Shown here: positions 52,353-61,865 of the stretch, in pieces
Position numbering within the stretch: the first letter of the stretch is position 1
Layout: each line of letters starts with the position of its first letter
Origin: Pseudorhizobium banfieldiae
GTDB taxonomy: Bacteria > Pseudomonadota > Alphaproteobacteria > Rhizobiales > Rhizobiaceae
Reading direction: 5' to 3'
DNA: 64,000 nt
NCBI RefSeq assembly: GCF_000967425.1
Contig: NZ_FO082820.1
Coordinates: 1,240,001 to 1,304,000 of the forward strand
The notes under the pieces: model-generated
Told to the model about the DNA's origin: nothing
Seen by the model: the letters and a program-made list of their open reading frames with translations, nothing else
The model's database searches: none
Made by a program: the position numbers and the translations under genes

Positions 52353-53537
52353 TCAAGTCCGTTTCGGTCTAAAAAGGAACCGTCCCATCGACAGAACGAC
52401 ATAAAGGCCGAAGAAGGAGGCGAGCGCCCAGGCGAAACCGTTATTGCCGGTGATGTCGATCGCTGCGCCGATCGCCTGTGGCCCGGCCACGGTGCCGACG
52501 GCGTAGCAGAAGACGAAGGCTGCATTGGCGGCGGCAAGGTCGGCGCCGGTGAGTCGCGAGCCGAGATGGGCAAGGCCCACAGTATAGAGGCCGGAGACGC
52601 AACCGCCCCAGAACAGCAGGACGACTGCCGTCAGCAGCCAGTCCTCGATCAGCAACGGCAGGAGCAGCGAGCCGACGAGGCCCGTCAGCGCCATGAGCGC
52701 GAGAAGCGGCCGCCGGTCGCGAAGGCGGTCGGAATACATGCCCAGCGGGATCTGGAAGACCATGTTGCCGATACCCATCACGGTGAGGAGCAGGGCTGCC
52801 TGGGCCTCGCTGAACCCCGTCCGCACCGCATAGATCGGGAACAGCGAGAGTCCTCCCGCTTCCACCGCACCGAAGACGAAGACGGCGGCTGTCGCCGTGG
52901 GCACAAGGAAGATATAGCGCAGGAAGTGTCGCTCGGGCTTCTCGTCCAGAACGGGACTCTCATTGCGCGCGATATAGATTGGAACCGCCGCGATCAGGAT
53001 GGCGCCGGCACCGATCAGGAAAGGCCGGATTCCGTCGCTACCGATGGCCGAAAACAGGAGCGGGCCCATCGCGAACCCCACCGCCAGAACTGTGGCATAG
53101 ATACCGAGTACGAGGCCTCTGCGGCGGGGCGGGGCGGCTGCATTGATCCAGAACTCGGACAGGATGAACAGCGTCGTGGTTGCCCCGTGGAATGCGAACC
53201 GCAGGGGAAACCACATCCAGAAGGCGCTGGCATAGTAGAAGCCGAGAGCGCTGACGGCCGACACGATCACCGCCCACAGCATGGTCCGGGCGACGCCGAA
53301 ATCATGGGCGAGCCGAGTGGTGATCGGTGCGGCGATCATGGCCGCGACACCCGCCATGGCCGAGTTCAGCCCGATCATGGTCGACGAGATGCCGCGTTTC
53401 TCGAGGATTATGCTGAGGAGGGGGAGGCCAAGGCCAATGGCGATCCCCACGGCGCTGATTGCCGAGATCGCCGCAAATAGCGACGGCCAGTGTATCTCCT
53501 CGACATGGCCGTTGAGGTCGTTCTGTGGACGGGACAT
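52353..53537 (-). CDS. MFS transporter
   Basis: 394 residues with twelve predicted membrane helices in two halves. The absence of sequence motifs for a specific substrate class means its cargo is unknown; the general resemblance is to YcaD/sugar- or drug-efflux-like MFS proteins. ATG at 53537 with AGAGG upstream, 9 nt after the NUDIX gene, so they are probably cotranscribed. Confidence 0.9.
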   Translation of the reverse strand: MSRPQNDLNGHVEEIHWPSLFAAISAISAVGIAIGLGLPLLSIILEKRGISSTMIGLNSAMAGVAAMIAAPITTRLAHDFGVARTMLWAVIVSAVSALGFYYASAFWMWFPLRFAFHGATTTLFILSEFWINAAAPPRRRGLVLGIYATVLAVGFAMGPLLFSAIGSDGIRPFLIGAGAILIAAVPIYIARNESPVLDEKPERHFLRYIFLVPTATAAVFVFGAVEAGGLSLFPIYAVRTGFSEAQAALLLTVMGIGNMVFQIPLGMYSDRLRDRRPLLALMALTGLVGSLLLPLLIEDWLLTAVVLLFWGGCVSGLYTVGLAHLGSRLTGADLAAANAAFVFCYAVGTVAGPQAIGAAIDITGNNGFAWALASFFGLYVVLSMGRFLFRPKRT

Positions 53538-53546
53538 CTTGTGCCT

Positions 53547-54233
53547 CTAGAGCTCGGTCCGGACGAACCGTCCATGGCGCATGAAGTAATAGGGTACAGG
53601 CAGTCCATAGGGGAGGGCAGGATCGCTCTCAAGCAGCAATTTCACATCCTCCAGCACCGCGCGCGTGATCTGCGGCACCTTGAGCTCCGCAAGGTCGGAA
53701 AAGCCAACCCAGCGCAGATCCTGCAATTCTTCGGTATCCTGAAGCGGGGCCGGGGCAATGCCGGCTTCGTCGGCAGGCAGCAGAAAGAAACGTGTATCGA
53801 AGCGTCTTACATTCCCGGGTGGCGTTACCGCACGCGCCACGTAACGCAGGGGCACGAGGTCGGCCGCGTCGCCGGTGCTCAACCCCGTCTCCTCACGCAG
53901 TTCGCGGAGCGCCGCCAGTGCAAGGGCACGCACGGTCGCCGGTCCGGTACGTGTTGCCGTTCCCGAGAGAAGCCGCTTCGTGACAAGCGGGTGAAGGTCA
54001 CGCTGGTAGGGCAGGGTGTAGTCGTGACGGTCCCGCCGGCCGCCCGGAAAGACGTAGACGTCGGGCATGAAGGCGTGGCCGCCACCTCTCCGTCCCATCA
54101 GGAAGCGGGGCGTCCCCTGGCGTCGGTCCAGCAGAATGATGGTGCTGGCATCCTTCGGACGCAGCTTCTCCGTGTTCTTCCGCAACGGTTCGTCGATCGC
54201 GAACGGTGCGGGCGCGACCACAGCCGGTTTCAA
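53547..54233 (-). CDS. NUDIX hydrolase
   Basis: About 228 residues. The NUDIX motif (Gx5Ex7REUxEExGU) is only partly classic: ALAALRELREETGLSTG carries the REUxEE core. It probably hydrolyses a nucleoside diphosphate-linked compound; the C-terminal part resembles the coenzyme-A-pyrophosphatase-like group found in rhizobia. The start is uncertain: a TTG at 54233 overlaps the stop of the DUF983 gene and has GGAG upstream, while an ATG at 54308 would add 25 residues inside that gene. Confidence 0.78.
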   Translation of the reverse strand: MKPAVVAPAPFAIDEPLRKNTEKLRPKDASTIILLDRRQGTPRFLMGRRGGGHAFMPDVYVFPGGRRDRHDYTLPYQRDLHPLVTKRLLSGTATRTGPATVRALALAALRELREETGLSTGDAADLVPLRYVARAVTPPGNVRRFDTRFFLLPADEAGIAPAPLQDTEELQDLRWVGFSDLAELKVPQITRAVLEDVKLLLESDPALPYGLPVPYYFMRHGRFVRTEL

Positions 54234-54682
54234 TGATGTCGGTCTCCGTGATCCGCAGCGGGTCGCTCTCCTGCCTCGCCGCCGAATCCGTGCATCCGGT
54301 ACGCCCATTGCAGACCGATGACACCGCCCTTGATCGGCTGAATGGTTAGCAGCGCCGCCAGGACTGCGAGCGGGATCCAGATCGCCAGATGGATCCACGG
54401 AGACAGCGGGATTACCATGTCCGCCATCATGTAGCCGGTCATCAGAACATGGCCGACCACGAAGATGACGAGGTAGGCCGGCAGGTCATCCGCCCTGTGG
54501 TGGTGGATCTCTTCCCCGCAGACCGAACATTCGTCCACCGGCTTGAGGAAGGCCCGAAACAGGCGCCCGCTCCCGCAATTGGGGCAGGTACCCTTCATGC
54601 CGCGCCCGATGGATCGCATCAGGGGGCGCTCTTCTTGGTGCGCCCCTCCGAACCGGACCGGCTGCTCGGCTTGTCGTTGCAT
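54230..54682 (-). CDS. DUF983 family membrane protein
   Basis: 150 residues. Two CxxC pairs (CPNCG and CSVCG, residues ~32-58) precede two membrane helices (~68-90 and ~95-118), the layout of DUF983. The function is unknown, though members are sometimes linked with respiratory oxidase genes. AGGAG at 7-nt spacing supports the ATG at 54682; a GTG at 54703 would overlap rnr. It lies 10 nt after rnr. Confidence 0.88.
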   Translation of the reverse strand: MQRQAEQPVRFGGAHQEERPLMRSIGRGMKGTCPNCGSGRLFRAFLKPVDECSVCGEEIHHHRADDLPAYLVIFVVGHVLMTGYMMADMVIPLSPWIHLAIWIPLAVLAALLTIQPIKGGVIGLQWAYRMHGFGGEAGERPAADHGDRHH

Positions 54683-54692
54683 ATGCTTGCTC

Positions 54693-57023
54693 CTATCGGC
54701 CACGCGGGGGTCGGGTGCCGGCTTTCGCGCGCCGCTGATTGCGATCTCTTCGCCCGGATTTGTGGAAAGACCGTGTCGCCGCCGGCATTTTCCGGCCTTC
54801 GCTCAGCATTTCGAAACGCAAGGCACCGGCGAGGGGGATCGCTTCGGCCAACCGTACCTCGACTGCATCGCCGAGCTGATAGCCAAGCCCGGATTTTTCG
54901 CCGGTCAGCGCCTGGTGGGCTTCGTCGTAGATGAAATAGTCAATGCCAAGCGTCGAGATTGGCACGAAGCCGTCTGCTCCGTAGTCCGGCAGGGTGATGA
55001 ACAGACCGGCCTTTGTGACGCCGGAGACGCGGCCCTGAAACTCTTCGCCGATTCGCTCGCTCAGGTGATGGGCGATCAGCCGGTTGACGGTGTCGCGCTC
55101 GGCTGCCATCGCCCTTCGCTCGAAGGTAGAGATCTCGGCGGCGATATCGTCGAGGATCGCCTCCTCCTCCGGCGTGATGCCGCCTTCGCCCAGCCCGAGC
55201 GAGCCGACCAGCGCGCGATGCACGATCAGGTCGGCGTAACGCCGGATCGGGGAGGTGAAATGGGCGTATTTCATCAGGTTCAGGCCGAAATGCCCGATAT
55301 TCTCTGGGCTGTAGATCGCCTGGCTCTGGGATCTCAGCACCATCTCGTTGACCATGGTCTGGTGCGGTGTATCCAGCGCGCGTGCGAGGATGCCGTTGAA
55401 GGAATTCGCCCGTAGCTGCCCACCCTTTGCCATGGAGAGGCCGATCGTTGCCAGGAATTCCCGAAGGGTTTCCTGCTTCGATAGCGCCGGCGCGTCGTGG
55501 ATGCGGTAGACGAGCGGCTGGCGTTTCTTCTCCAGCGTTTCCGCCGCGGCGACGTTCGCCTGGATCATCATCTCTTCGATGAGCTTGTGGGCATCCAGCC
55601 GATCGGGGATGAAGACTCGGTCAACGGTGCCATCGGGCTTGAGGATGATCTTCCGTTCGGGCATGTCGAGCTCGAGGGGCTGCCGCCGCTCGCGACCGCG
55701 CTTCAGCGTCGCATAGGCGTGCCACAGCGGCTTCAGGATCGGCTCCAGCAACGGTCCGGTCTTGTCGTCGGGCTTGCCGTCAATCGCCGCCTGGGCCTGC
55801 TGGTAGGAGAGCTTCGCCGCACTCTTCATCATGATGCGATGGAAGGTATGGCCAGCCTTACGCCCTTCTTTGGAGAAGACCATACGGACGGCGATCGCCG
55901 GTCGATCCTCGCCTTCGCGCAGAGAGCAGAGGTTGTTGGAGATGCGTTCCGGAAGCATGGGTACGACCCGATCAGGGAAGTAGACCGAATTCCCGCGCTT
56001 CAGCGCCTCGCGATCAAGCGCGGAGCCGGTGCGGACGTACCAGGAGACGTCAGCGATCGCGACGGTGACAATCACTCCGGCCGGATTATCCTGCGAGGTG
56101 TCCAGTTCGGCATAGACCGCGTCGTCGTGATCCTTGGCGTCGGCCGGATCGATGGTGATCAGCGGAACATCGCGCCAATCCTCCCGCTTGGACATGGTCG
56201 CGGGACGCGCCGCCTCGGCCTCGTTGAGGACCGCCTGCGGAAAGACATGGGGGATGCCATGGGCATAGATGGCGATCATCGAGATCGCCTTTTCGGACCC
56301 AACCGAGCCGACGACCGACAGGACGCGGGCGCGAGGCAGCCCGAATCGACCGCTGCGGGCGACTTCGACCTCGACCAGGTCGCCATCCTTCGCATCGCCC
56401 ATGCCGTCGCGTTCGATCAGCATCTCCTCGCCACGTCGGTCGATCGGCATGAGGCGAGCTTCATCCTCCATCATCCGGATCACGCCGAGCGGAGCACCCC
56501 TGCGTCGGTCGATGATCTTGATGACGCGAGCAGTATAGGCGGGGCCGCTACGATCCTTATTGGCAAATATCTTGGCGAGCACCCTGTCGTTGAGGCCGGC
56601 AGCCGAGGTCTTGCCTTTGCGCTCTGACGGCTGGCGGATGAGCACGGCCGGTGCTGCACCCTGGTCCTCGGGCCATTCGGCCGGCCGGCCGATCAGTTCC
56701 CCGTCCTTGTCGCGGGTGGTGATGTCGAGCACCGTCACCGGGGGCAGGGCGCCGGGGCGCGAAAGAGACTTGCGGCTCTTCTTCAGGAGGCCTTCGTCCT
56801 CCAGGGTCCTGAGCAGATCCTTGAGTTCCACCCGTGCCTCGCCCTTCAGCCCGAAGGCCTTGGCGATCTCCCGCTTGGATGCCCGATCCGGGTTTTCGGC
56901 GATGAATTCGAGCAAGACCTCGCGCGGCGGCACGGCCCCGTGGATGATGGTCGGTCCGCCGGAGGAGGGAGCATTGGCCTTGCGGTTTCTTGGCGCGGGT
57001 CTGTCCCGATTGTCTCTTGTCAC
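54693..57023 (-). CDS. rnr: Ribonuclease R
   Basis: 776 residues. RNase R is a 3'-to-5' exoribonuclease that degrades structured RNA. It has an N-terminal winged-helix-like part, cold-shock domains, the RNB catalytic domain with acidic residues in TIDPADAKDHDDAVYAE, and an S1 domain near residue 650, then a basic tail. The GTG start overlaps the topA stop (GTGA), which indicates translational coupling; no better in-frame ATG is near. Confidence 0.94.
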   Translation of the reverse strand: MTRDNRDRPAPRNRKANAPSSGGPTIIHGAVPPREVLLEFIAENPDRASKREIAKAFGLKGEARVELKDLLRTLEDEGLLKKSRKSLSRPGALPPVTVLDITTRDKDGELIGRPAEWPEDQGAAPAVLIRQPSERKGKTSAAGLNDRVLAKIFANKDRSGPAYTARVIKIIDRRRGAPLGVIRMMEDEARLMPIDRRGEEMLIERDGMGDAKDGDLVEVEVARSGRFGLPRARVLSVVGSVGSEKAISMIAIYAHGIPHVFPQAVLNEAEAARPATMSKREDWRDVPLITIDPADAKDHDDAVYAELDTSQDNPAGVIVTVAIADVSWYVRTGSALDREALKRGNSVYFPDRVVPMLPERISNNLCSLREGEDRPAIAVRMVFSKEGRKAGHTFHRIMMKSAAKLSYQQAQAAIDGKPDDKTGPLLEPILKPLWHAYATLKRGRERRQPLELDMPERKIILKPDGTVDRVFIPDRLDAHKLIEEMMIQANVAAAETLEKKRQPLVYRIHDAPALSKQETLREFLATIGLSMAKGGQLRANSFNGILARALDTPHQTMVNEMVLRSQSQAIYSPENIGHFGLNLMKYAHFTSPIRRYADLIVHRALVGSLGLGEGGITPEEEAILDDIAAEISTFERRAMAAERDTVNRLIAHHLSERIGEEFQGRVSGVTKAGLFITLPDYGADGFVPISTLGIDYFIYDEAHQALTGEKSGLGYQLGDAVEVRLAEAIPLAGALRFEMLSEGRKMPAATRSFHKSGRRDRNQRRAKAGTRPPRGR

Positions 57024-59677
57024 GTTCCGGTCTTCTTCGCCTTCGTGGCCGTCTTTGCCGGGGCCTTCGGCTTGGCTGCAGCTTTTGGTTTGGCGGCCGT
57101 CTTCTTCGTTCCCGTTGCCGCCTTTGCCTTGGTGGTTTTGGCCTTGCCGGAGCCCGCCTTGCCACCCTTCTCGGCGATCAGTGCCAGAGCTTCGTCCAGC
57201 GTCACCGCCTGCGGATCCTTGCCTTTCGGCAGCGTGGCGTTGACCTTGCCCCAGTTCACGTAGGGACCATAGCGGCCGTCGCGAACGGTAATGGCGCCGC
57301 CGTCGGGGTGATCTCCCAACGTCTTCAAGGCCGCCGGCGTTCCGCGCCCACGGCCGCCAGGCCCCTTGCTCTGCTTCTCTGCCAGGACCGTTACGGCGCG
57401 GTTGAGGCCGATCGTGAAGACGTCTTCGACGCTTTCGAGATTGGCATAGGTGCCGTCATGTAGAAGGAATGGACCATAGCGACCAAGGCCGGCGGAGATC
57501 ATCTTGCCGCTTTCGGGGTGCTTGCCGATGTCGCGTGGAAGGTTGATGAGCGCGAGCGCTTTTTCGTGGTCGATTTCCTCCGGCTTCCAGCCCTTCGGCA
57601 GCGACGAACGTTTGGCATCCTTGCCTTCACCACGTTGAATATAGGGCCCGAACCGCCCCGAGCGAAGCGTCAGTTCTTCACCGGTATGCGGGTCGGCGCC
57701 GAGTGACTTCGGCTCGTTGAGGCCGCTCGCTTCTGCTTCGGCGCCCTCCTGCGAAAGCTGGCGCGTAAAGTTGCATTCGGGATAGTTGGAACAACCGACG
57801 AACGCACCGTACTTGCCGAGCTTCAGTGAGAGTTTCCCGGTGCCGCAGACTTGGCAGGTCCGCGGGTCGCTGCCGTCCTCCCTCTTCGGAAACACCAGCG
57901 GTGCAAGCGCCTCGTTGAGCGCATCGAGCACATTGGTGACGCGCAGTTCCTTGGTGTCCTCGATCTGGGCAAAGAAGTCCTTCCAGAAGTCCCGCAGAAC
58001 TTGCTTCCAGTCGAGTTCGCCCGCCGAAATCCGATCGAGCTTTTCCTCCAGATCTGCTGTGAAATCGTACTCCACATACTTGGTGAAGAAGTTTTCAAGG
58101 AAGGCCGTCACCAGTCGGCCTTTGGCCTGCGGGATGAGCTTGCGCTTTTCCGTTGTCACGTATTCCCGGTCGCTCAGGGTCTTCAGCGTTGCTGCATAGG
58201 TGGATGGGCGGCCGATGCCGAGCTCTTCCATCTTCTTGATCAGCGACGCTTCCGAGTAGCGCGGCGGCGGCTCCGTGAAATGCTGGCTTGCATTCACATT
58301 GTTCTTGTCGAGTTTCTCGCGGGCGTTGATCTCCGGCAGGCGGCCGTCCTCGTCGTCGTCCTCGCCTTTGTCGCCCTCTTCGCGCTGATCCATGTAGGCG
58401 CCGAGGAAGCCGTCGAACCGGATGACCGAGCCGACCGCGCGCAGCCCAGCTTTTTCGCCATTGTTATCCGCCAGGATTTCGACCGTTGTTCGCTCAATCT
58501 CGGCAGATGCCATCTGGCTGGCAATGCCGCGCTTCCAGATCAGCTCGTAGAGACGCGCTTGGTCCGCGTCGAGGTGGCGACGCACCTTCTCCGGGGTGCG
58601 GTTAAAATCGGTGGGCCGGATCGCTTCGTGGGCTTCCTGGGCGTTCTTTGCCTTGGTGGAATAAAAGCGAGGCTTCTCAGGAACGTATCGATCCCCGAAC
58701 TGCTCCTGGACAGCACGCCGCGCGCCGTCGATCGCCTCCGGTGCCATCTGTACGCCGTCGGTTCGCATATAGGTAATGAGACCGACCGTCTCGCCGCCGA
58801 TGTCTACGCCCTCATAGAGTTTCTGTGCGACCTGCATCGTTCGCGAGGCATTGAAGCCGAGATTGGAGGAGGCGGCCTGCTGCAGGGTGGATGTGGTGAA
58901 GGGCGGACCGGGATTGCGCTTGACCGGCTTTGCCTCGACGCTTTCGACCACGTAGCTCGCTCCTTCGAGCAGGGTCTTGAGGCGATTGGCGTCGTCTCCG
59001 GTCTTGATGGAGCGGTTCTGCAGCCGCTTGCCGTCGGCGGAGACCAGTCGAGCCTCGAACTGATCGCCCCGCGGGGTGCTGAGCAGTGCGGAGATATTCC
59101 AGTACTCTTCCGAAACGAAGCGTTCGATTTCGGCTTCGCGGTCGCAAACGAGGCGGAGGGCGACGGATTGCACCCGGCCGGCCGAGCGGGCACCTGGCAG
59201 CTTGCGCCATAGGACTGGCGACAGGTTGAAGCCGACAAGGTAGTCGAGGGCGCGGCGGGCGAGATAGGCGTCCACAAGCGGGGCATCGATATCCCGCGGC
59301 GCGGCCATGGCGTCAAGGACGGCCTTCTTGGTGATGGCGTTGAAGACGACGCGCTTGACGGGCTTGTCCCCCAGCACGCGCCTCTTCTTGAGAAGATCGA
59401 GAACGTGCCAGGAAATGGCCTCGCCTTCGCGATCAGGGTCGGTCGCGAGGAACAGGCCGTCGGATCCCTTGACCGCGTCGGCAATGTCCTTGATGCGCTT
59501 CTGTGACGCGCTGTCGACTTCCCAGGACATCTCGAAGTCCTGGTCTGGAAGAACCGATCCGTCCTTGGCGGGCAGGTCGCGAACATGACCAAAGGATGCG
59601 AGAACCTTGTAGCCGGGCCCGAGATACTTGTTGATGGTCTTGGCCTTGGCCGGAGATTCGACGACGACAACGTTCAT
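57020..59677 (-). CDS. topA: DNA topoisomerase I
   Basis: 885 residues, type IA topoisomerase that relaxes negative supercoils. The TOPRIM domain opens with VVVESPAKAKTI; the active-site tyrosine is in LITYMRTDG; a zinc-ribbon-type segment CQVCGTGKLSLKLGKYG with CSNYPEC follows near residue 590. The C-terminal ~70 residues are Lys/Ala-rich (KAKTTKAKAATGTKK), a DNA-binding tail usual in this group. Start at MNVVVVES (59677), the family start. Confidence 0.97.
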   Translation of the reverse strand: MNVVVVESPAKAKTINKYLGPGYKVLASFGHVRDLPAKDGSVLPDQDFEMSWEVDSASQKRIKDIADAVKGSDGLFLATDPDREGEAISWHVLDLLKKRRVLGDKPVKRVVFNAITKKAVLDAMAAPRDIDAPLVDAYLARRALDYLVGFNLSPVLWRKLPGARSAGRVQSVALRLVCDREAEIERFVSEEYWNISALLSTPRGDQFEARLVSADGKRLQNRSIKTGDDANRLKTLLEGASYVVESVEAKPVKRNPGPPFTTSTLQQAASSNLGFNASRTMQVAQKLYEGVDIGGETVGLITYMRTDGVQMAPEAIDGARRAVQEQFGDRYVPEKPRFYSTKAKNAQEAHEAIRPTDFNRTPEKVRRHLDADQARLYELIWKRGIASQMASAEIERTTVEILADNNGEKAGLRAVGSVIRFDGFLGAYMDQREEGDKGEDDDEDGRLPEINAREKLDKNNVNASQHFTEPPPRYSEASLIKKMEELGIGRPSTYAATLKTLSDREYVTTEKRKLIPQAKGRLVTAFLENFFTKYVEYDFTADLEEKLDRISAGELDWKQVLRDFWKDFFAQIEDTKELRVTNVLDALNEALAPLVFPKREDGSDPRTCQVCGTGKLSLKLGKYGAFVGCSNYPECNFTRQLSQEGAEAEASGLNEPKSLGADPHTGEELTLRSGRFGPYIQRGEGKDAKRSSLPKGWKPEEIDHEKALALINLPRDIGKHPESGKMISAGLGRYGPFLLHDGTYANLESVEDVFTIGLNRAVTVLAEKQSKGPGGRGRGTPAALKTLGDHPDGGAITVRDGRYGPYVNWGKVNATLPKGKDPQAVTLDEALALIAEKGGKAGSGKAKTTKAKAATGTKKTAAKPKAAAKPKAPAKTATKAKKTGT

Positions 59678-59817
59678 GGAGTTTCTCTGCATGGTGCATT
59701 TCCGGACGCCGGGACAGGTTCCCGACCGGATGTTGGTTCCGACATGGATGGCGTTTGAGCCGTGGTCAAGTGCTGAAGCCAATTTAAGCACTACAACGCA
59801 ATGCAACCTAGAGGAGA

Positions 59818-59846
59818 TTGTACTTAAGATTGCAATCCAAGATAAA
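59818..59846 (+). promoter_or_regulatory. Candidate promoter of the small gene at 59911
   Basis: TTGTAC (59818-59823), 17-nt spacer, GATAAA (59841-59846), in the AT-rich part of the 233-nt gap between topA and the small gene. Confidence 0.4.
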
Positions 59847-59910
59847 TGCTTTATCCTGTCTCCATCAAAGGTAGTTCATCCACTGGATGGCAGGGGCAAC
59901 GGGATCAACC

Positions 59911-60129
59911 ATGCGTTCGGATCGTGCCGGTTTGGAGGACAAGGAGGCGATCGCCTACATCCGTCAGATGCTGGGTGAACTGCATCAGGTTGCACGCCAG
60001 GAAGGGGCGGACATGCTCTGCTACCTGATCGAGATGGCCTATGTCGAAGCGGGCGACGTCCATGCGGGCCGACGACCACGTTCAGTCGCTCATGGAGAGC
60101 GAGACAAGACCCCCGGCATGACGATGTAG
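59911..60129 (+). CDS. Small conserved-looking protein, unknown function
   Basis: 72 residues from the ATG at 59911 (GGGA upstream; an ATG at 59887 would add eight residues). Residues ~10-46 ([21 protein letters not shown], then [15 protein letters not shown]) form an amphipathic helical pattern; the rest is polar. I do not recognise the family. Coding is supported by the amino-acid composition and the separate promoter candidate. Its last 48 bases are antisense to the end of dprA. Confidence 0.6.
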   Translation: MRSDRAGLEDKEAIAYIRQMLGELHQVARQEGADMLCYLIEMAYVEAGDVHAGRRPRSVAHGERDKTPGMTM

Positions 60130-61233
60130 CCGCCCCGCAAGATCAAGCTCCAGAAGCACAAGATAGACGGCCGACGCGGACAAGCCTGTATGTCGGATGA
60201 TGTCGTCGACCTCGACCGGGCTCGGGCCGAGGGATGAGATGATTGTCGCGCGGTCGCTGTCGTCGGGCGGAAGAAGCGCCGCAGCTCCGTCATCATCACC
60301 CGACTCCTCGATCATCGTCTCACCGTGGCCTTCGAGCCGCGCGAGAGGGGCCAGCGCCTCGAGAACATCTTCGGATGACGTGGTAACGATCGCGCCTTCC
60401 TTCAGCAGTGCATTCGTGCCGCGGCATCGGGGATCCAGTGGCGATCCGGGGACAGCAAAGACAAGTCGACCAAAGTCTCCCGCCATTCTTGCAGTAATAA
60501 GCGAACCCGACCTCTGCGCGGCCTCGACGACAACGACCCCATGCGAAATGCCCGCGATCAGCCTGTTCCGGCGCGGGAAGTCGCGCGCCCGCGGTTCCCA
60601 TCCGAAGGGCATTTCGCTAACGGCAAGTCCTTCACCCGCGATGATCTCCTTCAGGAGCGGCACATTCTCGGGCGGATAAGGCTGATCCAGTCCCCCGGCA
60701 AGCACTGCGATCGTGCCCGTTTCCATGCTCGCCCGGTGGGCGGCAGTGTCGATGCCGCGGGCAAGTCCGGAGGTGACGGCGTAGCCGACGCGGCCGACGT
60801 CGCGGGCGATCATCGCTGCGAACTTCGCACCGCTGATCGAGGCATTTCGAGAGCCGACGATCCCGACCGACGGCCTCAACGCCACCGGCGAATGTCCCAT
60901 CACCGCAAGAAGCGGTGGGGCGCCATCGATCTGCCTGAGCGCCGGCGGATAATCGGGCTCGCCTATGCCGACGAAGCGGGCACCATGGCGGCGGGCCGCA
61001 TCCAGTTCCCGTTCGGCATCCTCTTTCGAGGCGATGCGGATGGTGCGGGAGGCGCCGCCGCGGCTGGACAGTTCCGGCAGCATGGCAAGCGCATTTTCGG
61101 CGGAGCCGAAGTGGTTGATGAGGTCGCGGAAGGTGGCCGGCCCGACATTGTCGCTGCGGATGAGGCGGAGCCAGGCGATCCTTTGCCTGTCGGTGAGCGC
61201 AATTCCCTGTCGTCTTGCGCCGCCGTCAGGCAT
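60082..61233 (-). CDS. dprA: DNA-processing protein DprA
   Basis: 383 residues. DprA loads RecA on incoming single-stranded DNA. It has an N-terminal SAM-like helical domain ([16 protein letters not shown]), the Rossmann-like DprA core with GSRNASISG and [12 protein letters not shown], and a C-terminal winged-helix domain near the end ([16 protein letters not shown]). The start at 61233 lies 2 nt after the plsY stop with AAGGG upstream; a longer start would overlap plsY fully. The 3' end overlaps the small plus-strand gene by 48 nt. Confidence 0.95.
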   Translation of the reverse strand: MPDGGARRQGIALTDRQRIAWLRLIRSDNVGPATFRDLINHFGSAENALAMLPELSSRGGASRTIRIASKEDAERELDAARRHGARFVGIGEPDYPPALRQIDGAPPLLAVMGHSPVALRPSVGIVGSRNASISGAKFAAMIARDVGRVGYAVTSGLARGIDTAAHRASMETGTIAVLAGGLDQPYPPENVPLLKEIIAGEGLAVSEMPFGWEPRARDFPRRNRLIAGISHGVVVVEAAQRSGSLITARMAGDFGRLVFAVPGSPLDPRCRGTNALLKEGAIVTTSSEDVLEALAPLARLEGHGETMIEESGDDDGAAALLPPDDSDRATIISSLGPSPVEVDDIIRHTGLSASAVYLVLLELDLAGRLHRHAGGLVSLSMSD

Positions 61234-61235
61234 CG

Positions 61236-61853
61236 CTATCCCTTCTGGCCGATCTTGCCTTCCGTGCCCGCCAGAAGCCTCTTGATATTGGTCTCGTGCC
61301 GCCACCAGGAAACTGCCGTCATGATCGCCATGACAAGGGCAACCTTTTCGCTGCCTACTATCCACAATGCAACCGGAATCACAAGGGTTGCAACCAATGC
61401 GGACAGTGACGAATATTTGCTGATGAAGGCGACGGTAAGCCACACGACGGCGAAGACCAGCACCCAGACCGGAGCAACCCCGAGCAGCATGCCGATATAG
61501 GTCGCCACGCCCTTGCCACCCTTGAAGCCCAACCAGACGGGGAAAAGGTGTCCGAGAAAGGCGCCGAAGCCGGCCAGCAGCCCGGCTTCCGGGCCGGCGA
61601 TATAATAGCCAGCGAGCGCGGCAGCGGTCGCCTTCAGCGCGTCGAGGAGGAGCGTCGCGGCCGCGAGCTTCTTGTTGCCGGTGCGCAGCACGTTGGTCGC
61701 ACCGATATTGCCTGATCCGATGGAGCGGATGTCGCCAAGACCTGCCATCCGTGTCAGCAGCAGACCAAAGGGGATGGAGCCGAGGAGGTAGCCGAGGGCA
61801 ATCGAAGCGGCCGCCGCACCTGCGGCGATCTGCCAGTTCAGAAGTTCATTCAC
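61236..61853 (-). CDS. plsY: Glycerol-3-phosphate acyltransferase PlsY
   Basis: 205 residues with about five membrane helices. It transfers an acyl group from acyl-phosphate to glycerol-3-phosphate, the first step of phospholipid synthesis. The motifs [21 protein letters not shown] and [10 protein letters not shown] are diagnostic. The start is GTG with GAGGAGG upstream; it is 12 nt after the pyrC homologue. Confidence 0.96.
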   Translation of the reverse strand: MNELLNWQIAAGAAAASIALGYLLGSIPFGLLLTRMAGLGDIRSIGSGNIGATNVLRTGNKKLAAATLLLDALKATAAALAGYYIAGPEAGLLAGFGAFLGHLFPVWLGFKGGKGVATYIGMLLGVAPVWVLVFAVVWLTVAFISKYSSLSALVATLVIPVALWIVGSEKVALVMAIMTAVSWWRHETNIKRLLAGTEGKIGQKG

Positions 61854-61865
61854 CGGCTCGCCTCC

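Noticed and set aside
52302..53480. 392-codon plus-strand frame opposite the MFS gene
   Set aside because: Mirror of the transporter; Arg/Glu/Asp/Gly-rich with no domain.
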